DNA of 64,000 nucleotides from JADJPG01 sp964491875 (GTDB lineage Bacteria; Verrucomicrobiota; Verrucomicrobiia; Limisphaerales; JADJPG01). The position numbers and the translations under genes are program-made. The first letter of the stretch is position 1. The number at the start of each line of letters is the position of its first letter. The stretch is from NCBI GenBank assembly GCA_964491875.1, contig CAZBIC010000017.1:62001-126000 (forward strand). The letters run 5' to 3'. A model generated the notes under the pieces. It saw nothing but the letters and a program-made list of their open reading frames with translations, had not been told where the DNA came from and ran no database searches. Positions 43,040 through 51,900 of this stretch are shown here, piece by piece.

Positions 43040-44107
43040 TCACAACAATGACCCTCTGGATTTGGCGATCATCTCGCGCACGGCGCGATCTCCGGTCACA
43101 TCATCGAATCCACCTCCGCGCGAACGGCGCACGGGCAGACCGCTTCCCGCCGTGAGGATTGCGCCCGCGTTGCCCTGTCCCGATGCCGTGGAAACCGAGG
43201 TCAGCACCGCAGACAGTCCCGCCGCGCCCGCCGTCACCAGCGGCAAGCCCGCCGGAGCCATCGTCGCCGCCGTTCGCGCCGTGGTATCGGCGGTTTGGAG
43301 GAAACCGCCGACCGCCCCGTCAATCAGTTGACCACCGGCCAGCACTCCGTCGGTCAGCACGCGCTGAATGATGATCGGCGCAGCGACCGTGCTGAAGATT
43401 ACCCAGAACGCCAGCACCGCCATGCCCAACGTGGCTTGCAGCGTGTAAAGACCGGCTGTGGGATCGAAGAACCGCGTGGCCGGGTCGGTCATGAAGTCGA
43501 GCACGCCCTGCGTGATCAGCGCCGCCACCGCCCAGCCCAGCGGCCACAAAAGCACCCCTGTCAGGTGCAGGAGATAGCGATTGCCGATCTCTCGCAGCGG
43601 ACGCACCGCCATGAACCCGATGAGCAGCGGCGACAAGGCGTAGCCGGTGAACAGGATGAACTTCTGAATGATGTAAGCCCAGAACAGGAGCAGCGAAGCG
43701 AAGTGGCCAAGCAGCCACAGTAAACCGGTGATCAGCAGTTCCACGCTGAAGCTCTGGATGTCGCCGAGGATGTCCCACCACGAACGCTCCGGGCCGGCGT
43801 CGCGTTTGATGACCAGCAGCGCGTTGTACTGTTCATGGACGTTGGCAGGGTCCACGCCGAGACCATCGAGGATGGAACGCTGAAGCAATGCCTGAAGCTG
43901 GTTGCCCCACTGCGGCAGCATCGCCAGCAGGGCCGTCAGCACGAGCAGCCGCACCAGATGCAGCATCAGGGTTTTGCCCGTGAACCGGTGGACGACGAAC
44001 AGAATCGTCCCAACGATGAACAAGGTGAACGCAACGAGCTGAAGCAGTTCGTGCAGCTCGGCGCATTTCTGGATGAACGCGGGAAAGAGACTCTCGAAGC
44101 TGGCCAT
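43040..44107 (-). CDS. TrbL/VirB6-like type IV secretion membrane protein
   Basis: 355 residues. About six to seven hydrophobic segments: LVAFTLFIVGTILFVVH, MLHLVRLLVLTALLAMLP, SVELLITGLLWLLGHFASLL, FILFTGYALSPLLIGFMAVR, LTGVLLWPLGWAVAALIT, LQATLGMAVLAFWVIFSTVA. A Gly/Ala/Thr-rich cytoplasmic or periplasmic tail follows. The order, with a large loop between the second and third segments and the PLxIGFMxxRPLR-W-LGW pattern, matches TrbL/VirB6 inner-membrane channel components of conjugative type IV secretion. Start chosen at MASFESLF; the frame is open 15 codons upstream. No other VirB genes are in the window, so the rest of the secretion system must lie outside. Confidence 0.65.
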   Translation of the reverse strand: MASFESLFPAFIQKCAELHELLQLVAFTLFIVGTILFVVHRFTGKTLMLHLVRLLVLTALLAMLPQWGNQLQALLQRSILDGLGVDPANVHEQYNALLVIKRDAGPERSWWDILGDIQSFSVELLITGLLWLLGHFASLLLFWAYIIQKFILFTGYALSPLLIGFMAVRPLREIGNRYLLHLTGVLLWPLGWAVAALITQGVLDFMTDPATRFFDPTAGLYTLQATLGMAVLAFWVIFSTVAAPIIIQRVLTDGVLAGGQLIDGAVGGFLQTADTTARTAATMAPAGLPLVTAGAAGLSAVLTSVSTASGQGNAGAILTAGSGLPVRRSRGGGFDDVTGDRAVREMIAKSRGSLL

Positions 44108-44280
44108 AACTTTGATGCGTGTTGCTACATCACGCGGGCCATGCTGGCACAAAAGACGGGGGCAAACTTGTATGTGCTACACAAAATTTCGAGAGGTCCG
44201 TTCTGCTTGGAACGATTGAGGAGGCTCAGTCCGGCGCGGGGGACGAAGGCAACAGATGGCCACTGCAAGCAACGAAATTC

Positions 44281-45006
44281 CTATGCGGCCTTTCGCTTGC
44301 ACTCGCCGCACACGATCTCATCAAACTCCCCGCGTGAACATCCGCGCGCCGCGGGATGCGGACGGCATAGGGTAATGCCCTTAGTATTCTTCGTGCCCAG
44401 GGAGTCAGAACATTGCGCCCACTCGGCCCATCTGCCCAGGTAAGCTGCCAGGGCTATTTCGTGTTCTCCAATCCATCCCCAGCGACCAGCGACGACCAAC
44501 TTGAAGTGCGGTTGGCAGGCAAAGTGATGGACCACCTTCGACCAAAAACCAAAGGCTCGTTGATGCACCTCGGCGGAAAGTTCGCCAGTTGCGCCCTGAC
44601 TTTGTGGCCTCAATGCCCACACTGCGTTGGAGACCACCCAGCGGCCTTCGCCAATGGCCGCCCGCCAGTGGTCAGTCAGCAGATTGTTCAGCGTTCGGTC
44701 GCCAGCATCAGGACGATGCGACAGGGCCTCTTTGAGATAATCCACATTGTCCCCGAGCGTCGGTCTCTTTTGCTGATACTCCCACCAGTCTTGCATGAGC
44801 AGCACGCCTTCCACGATCTCCAGCCTCGCGGGCGTCTCCGCAAGCCAGAACGTCAGCCAAGGACAGGCAACAAAATCTCCCTTGCTCCGGTAATCAAACC
44901 CGACAAGGCGTTGCTTCCTGTGAGTAAGGGAGCGTAAGCTGTCCAATTCCTTTCTCTCGATGCCGATGGATTCAGCAAAATGGTCAAATTGTTTCTCGAT
45001 GCTCAT
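44281..45006 (-). CDS. Hypothetical protein, 241 residues
   Basis: Soluble, Trp-rich, no recognised family. Features: N-terminal helices (FDHFAESIGIERKELDSLRS), CPWLTFWLAETPARLEIVEG, HRPDAGDRTLNNLLTDHWRA, WGWIGEHEIALAAYLGRWAE, and a C-terminal Cys-containing end (EFDEIVCGECKRKA). Divergent from the CWC gene with about 75 bp between starts. The frame is clean, so it is probably a genuine accessory gene. Confidence 0.55.
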   Translation of the reverse strand: MSIEKQFDHFAESIGIERKELDSLRSLTHRKQRLVGFDYRSKGDFVACPWLTFWLAETPARLEIVEGVLLMQDWWEYQQKRPTLGDNVDYLKEALSHRPDAGDRTLNNLLTDHWRAAIGEGRWVVSNAVWALRPQSQGATGELSAEVHQRAFGFWSKVVHHFACQPHFKLVVAGRWGWIGEHEIALAAYLGRWAEWAQCSDSLGTKNTKGITLCRPHPAARGCSRGEFDEIVCGECKRKAA

Positions 45007-45080
45007 ATCACGAACCTGTCATTGTCATCGGCAAGTCTCCTCAATCACCCGAGACACCCGTTCGCGCGGTCGGTGGGATC

Positions 45081-45329
45081 ATGTATGTTGTTCTCAAGCC
45101 GATGAAAACGATCAATCAATCCCTTTGTCCGCTCTGTGGACAGCCCAACCGTTGCGCGTTAGCCGAAGACACGGAGGAAATCGCCGACTGTTGGTGTGTT
45201 CACGTCAAAATCCCCTTGGAACGGCTGATGCAAATCTCACCCAGCCGCCTCGGTCGGGCCTGCATCTGCCGGACGTGTGCTGAAGCATCCGTCGCGGCTT
45301 CCCATCCCGCCCGCCCAGACGTACGCTGA
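45081..45329 (+). CDS. Cysteine-rich CWC-family protein
   Basis: About 75-82 residues. LCPLCGQPNRCALAED ... CWCVHVKIPLERL ... RACICRTCAEA is the signature of the cysteine-rich CWC family (CPxCGxxNxCA ... CWC ... C-x-C-xx-C), a small presumed zinc-binding domain of unknown role found in many bacteria. Start at 45081 or at the second ATG 45102 (MKTINQSL), which better matches the family's short N-terminus. Confidence 0.75.
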   Translation: MYVVLKPMKTINQSLCPLCGQPNRCALAEDTEEIADCWCVHVKIPLERLMQISPSRLGRACICRTCAEASVAASHPARPDVR

Positions 45330-45391
45330 TTCGCACATCAGACCAGCAATCAAGCCGCTCATGACACATGGGGGCGCTGTGACGTTTTCAC

Positions 45392-45497
45392 CTAGAGCGT
45401 TTCCAGAAAACATGTAGCGTTTCCACAATTCACGAAAACGCCTAGGGAAGGGTCTGGAACAAGAAATGTCGCTACATCATTTATGTAAACGCTCTAG
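45392..45497. mobile_element. 106-bp MITE with ~28-bp inverted repeats, IS630-like CTAG target
   Basis: The left end CTAGAGCGTTTcCAgAAA then acATGTAGCG (45392-45419) is mirrored by the right end 45470-45497; 24 of 28 positions match by hand. Both ends carry CTAG, consistent with IS630/Tc1-type insertion into CTAG with a TA duplication and repeats beginning GAGCGTTT. The centre has no coding capacity. It lies in a gene-free stretch (45330-45930) that otherwise shows only a short tandem repeat and the leader of the next gene. Confidence 0.7.
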
Positions 45498-45665
45498 TGC
45501 GGCATTCGGCCCAGATTGTTGCGCCTCCTATGCGTAGGCTTTTCTCACGGATGCCTCACCCCGAAGCAGTGGTTTCGTTTTCCATCCACGCAGCACGCGC
45601 CATCCGGCGGGCATGTTGAAATCAGTTGATCAGCGTTCATGACTTCAATGCCGCTCAACCCGCTT

Positions 45666-45731
45666 CAACATGGTAATTCAACGGCCCGCAACGCCGTTCA
45701 ACGCGGCAATTCAACGCCTGTCAATGCTGTG
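45666..45731. repeat. Two 33-bp imperfect tandem repeats
   Basis: Units 45666-45698 and 45699-45731 share CAAC.YGG.AATTCAACG and CAA.GC.GT blocks; a partial earlier unit may begin near 45644. The repeats lie about 200 bp upstream of the second giant secreted protein and within no convincing gene (the frame through them lacks other support). Confidence 0.5.
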
Positions 45732-45930
45732 CGAGACCTCTCGGTGATTTCATTACGGGGTTATTCGACCTTCACTGGCTTGACCGACACGGCCTTACTG
45801 CCGGCGGGATCAAGGACAAGAGGACGAGTCTCGCCGTTGAGCCCGTTGAAACTCTTTCAAAATTCTTGTTGACAGCATTCACCGCACAGAACGAAATTTT
45901 AGTTCACAAGCAAACTCGGAGTCAATTCTT

Positions 45931-48900
45931 ATGAAGCGATTTGCCATGCCACTCGCTGTGATGGTTCTCGTATTGAATGTTTGTGCCGCCCCCTCGGAGC
46001 GACCGACAGAATACACCCCGCCACCAGCTGAACTGCAAGCAGCGCTGCGCTCACTAACGCAGCAGCGATCTCCGGACGCCGCGCCGAAACTGGAGAACTT
46101 CGGCGGCAAAGTGCTTGAATTACCTTCACTCGATTCACAAAGGGGAGATTGGCAAATCACTCACCGCGAACGTGATCAACAGGTTTGGACTACTTGGACA
46201 TCCAGTCGAGATTCTATCACCGGCCGAGAGGTTCGACGCCTATCGGAGATTGTAGAGCTTGGCAGTGGATTGAATTACCGCGACGCGAAAGGACAATGGC
46301 AGTCAACGCGCGAGGAGTTTCAACGCGCTCCCGACGGAGGATTTATCGCCGAGTTTGGTCCGCATCGGCTTGTCTTGGAAAATAACATCAACTCCATTAC
46401 CGCCGTCGATTTTCTTTCAAGTGACGGTGTGCGTTTGCGCAGCGGGCCTCTCGCGGTCGGTTATTACGATCCCGTGGATGGGCGCAATGTCATTCTCGGC
46501 ACCGTTCGCGATACTGCGGGCGAATTAACCGCACCCAACGAGGTGACTTATCGTTCCGCGTTCGATGGACTTGATGCCTCCATTCGCGTGACCTATCGCC
46601 GGGCAGGCATGTCAGCCGATCTCATCCTTAATGAAATGCCACCGGAGCCGGCTGCCTTCGGGTTGTCCGATCAGTCCCGGCTGGAACTCTACACGGAGTT
46701 TCATCCCGCCATGCCTTTGCCCCGGCAAACCACGCGCCTGCTCCGCAGCGAGCCTGAGCCTGACCTGCGCAAGCAAATGGTCGAGCCTGATTTTACAGAC
46801 ACGATCCTTGAATTCGGCGACTACAGTATGCCGACCGGAACGGCCTTTGAAATGAACGAGGCAGCCAGTCCCTCAAAGGTGCCAGTGGCGAAGCGTTTGT
46901 CTGTCATCGACGGCAGGCCGGTGCTCATCGAAGCTGTGGAATGGCAGGCGGCCAAGCCACTGATGTCCGCGTTAATTCCAGCAAACCGAAATGAGAAATC
47001 GGTTCAGCGTGCGGCTGTCGAAAAAGGTGCGAAGCCTGGACTTGGCGAAGCCAGTGACAATCATTCATCTAAACGGCTTGCTCGCCATATTCCGCAGCGT
47101 CCGCAGCCGGGCAGAATTCAATCGATTCAAGAAGCACGGGTAAGAAATTCCAGCCATTCTCCAGCCTTCGTCTTGGATTATTCTTTGGTCGCGGGTTCGA
47201 CCAACATGACCTTCGCTTCGGACAAGACCTACTTTGTAAAGTCCGATGTCTATCTCTACGGAAACACGGTCTTTGAAAACGCAGTGATCAAATACACGAA
47301 CTATCCCGCCAGTGCGGCCCTGCGCATCAAGGGCACTGTAGAGTTTAAGACGACCGATTACACGCCGTTGGTGCTCACGTCGCAAAACGACAACAGCATC
47401 GGTGAAAGTCTGCCGTGGAGCACAGGCAATCCGTGGACGAATTATTGCGGCCTCCCAGCCTTGGAGATTGACTCGTACACGTCCGGCCAAACGGCCACGA
47501 TCAAGCACGTCCGGGTGTCCCACGCTTACACCGCCTTCTCCTTTTACACGGGCACGGGCCACGAAGTCAAACATGTGCAAATTGTCCACTGTTCATCCGC
47601 CTTCACTCCTTATTACGCTGATGTGCGATTGCGCAACGTGCTGGTTCACTTGGCGGATCGTGTCGTGTCTGGCAGCGGCGCTGCTTCGGCCACCATGCGC
47701 TTTGAACATCTCACAGCCAGCGCCGCCAATTATCTGAATTGGGACACCTGGTCAGGGCCGTCCAGCACCACGCTATTGACCAATTCCCTTTTCGTTGCTG
47801 TAACGAATGTCGGCACATATAGCGGCGCGAACAATGCCTCGAACACCACATCATCATCGGTCTTCACCGTCGTTGGGGCGGGTGCGCACTATTTATCAGG
47901 GACAGCCTACCGAGGACTGGGCACAACCAACATCAATGCAAGTCTTCTGAGCGAGATTCGCGCCCGGACCACTCAACCGCCACTCCTTTCCACCAACGGC
48001 TCCATTGTCGCCGATACGGTGCTGAATCCGCGTGCCACGCTTCGTTACGGGGCCGGTGCGTCACCGGACATTGGATTCCACTATCCGATACTGGACCATG
48101 TGTTGGGTTCTATCTCGATGACGAACGCCCAATTGACCGTTGCCGCCGGCACCGTCGTAGGGCTTACAATTTCTGCTCCGGGCAATTATGCTTTGCTCCT
48201 GGCAGGCGGTGCCCGCCTCGTGGCAGAAGGCTCTCCGACCAATCTCGTCCGTATGCCCCGGTGTCATCTCGTCCAGGAGCAGGCCAACAACGCTTGGACA
48301 GGACACGGTTATTCCTTGGTGCTGCCGTGGTGGAGCGCCAACCCTGTCCCTTCGATTTCATTACGCTTTGCACAGATTGCCACGGTGGCTGATGAAATCA
48401 TACTGGCGTATGGGCAGCCTGCAGCTTTGTCGTTGCGAGATTGTCAGATTTACGGTGGAAGCACTTACAATCTTTCCGGCAGCAGCGTAGGCGTCACGAA
48501 CTGCCTGTGGGATCGCGTGTTGTTCTCAGCGGATTTCAGTGCCACTCCAGGAGTAGCGATACGTAACAACCTGTTCCGTGGTGGAACGCTTGAATTGTTC
48601 CCCAACACGGACACTTCGATTCGAGACAATCTGTTCGACAAGACGGCCATTCCATATTTCGCGAACGTCTCCAACAGCCATAACGCGTACCTCGTTGGCT
48701 CCGACCGCTTGCTCCCGACCAACAGCACTGACAAGGTGCTCGTCAGCCTGACTTATGAAGCCGGAGCATTGGGCCGCCATTATCTTCCGACGACAAGCGT
48801 CTTGATCAACGCCGGCAGCCAAAGCGCCGCCGATGCCGGTCTCTTTCATTTCACTACTACTACCAATCAAGTATTGGAGGCTAACTCAGTGGTCGATATT

Positions 48901-51900
48901 GGCCTGCATTACTCCGGTATCGGTACAAACGGAATGCCCAACGACAGTGATGGCGACGGATTGCTTAATCTCGTTGAGGACAAAAACGGAAACGGCGCGC
49001 GCGACACTGGCGAAACCGACATGTTCCTCGCAGACACCGACGGCGACGGGTTGACCGACTACCAGGAGATCGTGCTCATCGGCAGCACTGTCACTAACCC
49101 GCTGCTTTGGGACACGAATGGCAATGGTGTGAACGACGCGGACGACGATGCCGATGGCGATCTTATCTCCAATCGCGGCGAACTGGCGCTGGGCACCAAT
49201 CCGATCGATGCATTTTCGCTCAACCGTGCATCCAATGGCAATGCAGCAAACAAGGACGCGGAATTCATCGCTGCTGCAGTGATGAGCAGCCAGGGCGGCA
49301 ACGCGCTCGCGCGACTCAAAGTGCCGTCAGGCGGCGACATCAGTCCTCCAAACATTACTCTTTACCTCCTTGATGTCGCAGCACCTTTCATCTACAATAT
49401 TTACTACACTTCGGACCTGAATCTCCCGTGGCAATTGCACTATCGCGGGGCGAACAATCAATCCACATTCACGGTGAACATGCCTCCCGGCAACGGTTTT
49501 TTCCAGGCCGGGAGTGCCCAGGATTGGGATGGTGACGGTTTACCAGACGGCTACGAAACCATCGTCTCCAAGACCCGGATTGACGTTGCTGATACCGATG
49601 GCGACGGGATGTCAGACGGCTGGGAAGTGGCAAACAGCCTGAATCCAAAGAGCAACGCCGATGCCGCCCAGGATGCCGACGGCGATGGCATTTCCAATCT
49701 TCAGGAGTATCTTGCCCATGTGAACTCCATCCGGCCCACTGAACGACTCGGCCCATCCAGTCGCCGCACGCCGCTGGTGATTTCCGAGATCATGTACCAC
49801 TCGGCAGGTGGGGATGCCTTGGACTACATCGAACTGTACAACACTCATTTCGCCACGATTGACCTTTCCAACTACCAACTTTGGTTCGGCGACAATCCTG
49901 TGAACCGACTGGTGTTCACCTTTCCTGCTAGCACCACTCTCGCTCCGAATGCGTTCCTGCTCGTGGTGCGCAACTCGGCCAGCTACAGCACTATTCCGAA
50001 TCAAGTCGGAATATTTAGCCGCGATTTATCCGACAATTCCGAGCGCATTCGGCTTGTCAAAGCACAGGGCACGGAGATCTCGGTGCTCTTGGATGTCGAG
50101 TATGACGACGACGCCCCGTGGCCGCTGCACGCGGACGGCGCAGGTCATGCGCTGGTGTTGAGCAGGCCGTCCTACGGCGAAAATGACCCCCGAGCTTGGG
50201 CCGCCAGCCGGTCAATCGGTGGTTCGCCCGGCGTCGCAGAAAACAGTCTGCCCCATCCACTGGATGCCATCAAAATAAACGAATTCCTCGCGGATCCTAC
50301 GGCAGGTCAGGAGGATTACATCGAACTCTACAACGCAGGAAACGTATCGGTGGATATTTCCGGCTGCTTCCTATCGGACTCTTCCAACAATCTTGTTAAG
50401 TTTTCTATCCCATTGGGTACAGTTCTGAACTCAGGCAATTACGTCCATTTTGTCCGAAACCAAGCTGGCTCTTTCACATTCGGACTTCCCGCCAGCGGCG
50501 GAGCAGTCTTTCTTTCGAGCCCATGGCTTGCGAACGCGCAAAGCATCCGTGTACTTGATGCCGTGCGCTATTTCTCACAGGAAGACGGAATCAGCATGGG
50601 ACGCACGCCCAACGGTGCTTCCGAGTTCAACCAGCTTGCCGTGCAGTCGCCAGGCAATCCCAACGGTGCGGCCTTGATCCGCGGTGGCGCGACATCACCA
50701 GGAAACATCGTCATCAATGAACTCATGTTCAATCCGATTTCGGGCAATGACGACGACGAATATATCGAACTTTACAACGCCGGTGCGACAGCCCAGTCAT
50801 TGCAAGGCTGGAGCATATCAGGAGTCGGGTTTACCTTTAGTACCGCCTTCACTCTCCAACCGGGAAATTTCGTTGTAGTGGCGCGAAACAAGCAAGCTTT
50901 GGCTGCTCGTTATCCGGCGGGGCAGCTCACCGATGGCGTGAATCTTGTCGGCAATTTTCCTGGAGGTAGTGGCTTGGCAAATTCCGGTGAACGCATCGCA
51001 CTAATCAACAACAGCGCGGGTACTGGCGTCGTAGTCGATGAAGTGACATACGGGGACGGCGGACGCTGGGGCCGATGGATCGACCGCGACGGTGCAAGCC
51101 TCGAACTGAGGGATCATCATTCCAATAACCGGCTACCTTCGAACTGGGGTGATGCTACAGCACCGAATAGCGCAACCTGGACGACAGTGGAAACCGTGGA
51201 TGGCACACTGATTCAAGGTTATCCCGACTCATCTCCGATCAATGCGCTGGAGATAATACTTCTCGGCGTGGGCGAATGTCTCGTGGATAATGTAGAGGTC
51301 ATCGCTGCCGGAGGCGTGTACAAGATCGGCAACGGCAATGGCAACGGCACTTTTGATTCCGGGATAAGCGGCTGGACTCCTCAAGGAAGCCATGACCTTT
51401 CGGCGTGGTCATCTACTGGCGGCTACAACGACAATGGCGGTTGCCTCTACCTACGGTCCACGGGCACTGGTGATTACTTGGACAACAGGATTCTGTCCGC
51501 AGACTGGTCGCCAGCACTGACGGCTAATTCCACAGCCACAATTCGTGCCAAGGTGCGGTGGTTGCGCGGGCATCCCGAGATTGTTTTTCGCCTTCGTGCC
51601 AACTGGCTGGAAGCGGCGGGAACATTGAGTGTCCCCGCGAGTCTCGGGTCGCCGGGATTAGTGAACAGCGGAGGAGATGTTAACATCGGTCCAGCCCTGA
51701 CCGAAATCAGTCATTTCCCTGTTCTTCCCAAGGCAAATGAGGCGGTTCTCGTTACGGCGCGAGTTCACGATCCGAACGGTATCGCCTCAATTCTCTTGCG
51801 ATATCGAACAGATCCCAATACTTCCCTAACCGATGTTCAGATGAACGATGCCGGCACAGACGGCGATCGTCTTGGGGGGGACGGTCTCTACACCGCGAAG

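Noticed and set aside
43835..44443. 202-codon plus-strand frame across the VirB6/TrbL start.
   Set aside because: Antisense to a membrane protein with clear hydrophobic segments; the predicted product has no coherent features.
45639..45872. 77-codon open frame over the 33-bp repeats.
   Set aside because: Its codons simply follow the repeat and there is no ribosome site or recognisable protein.
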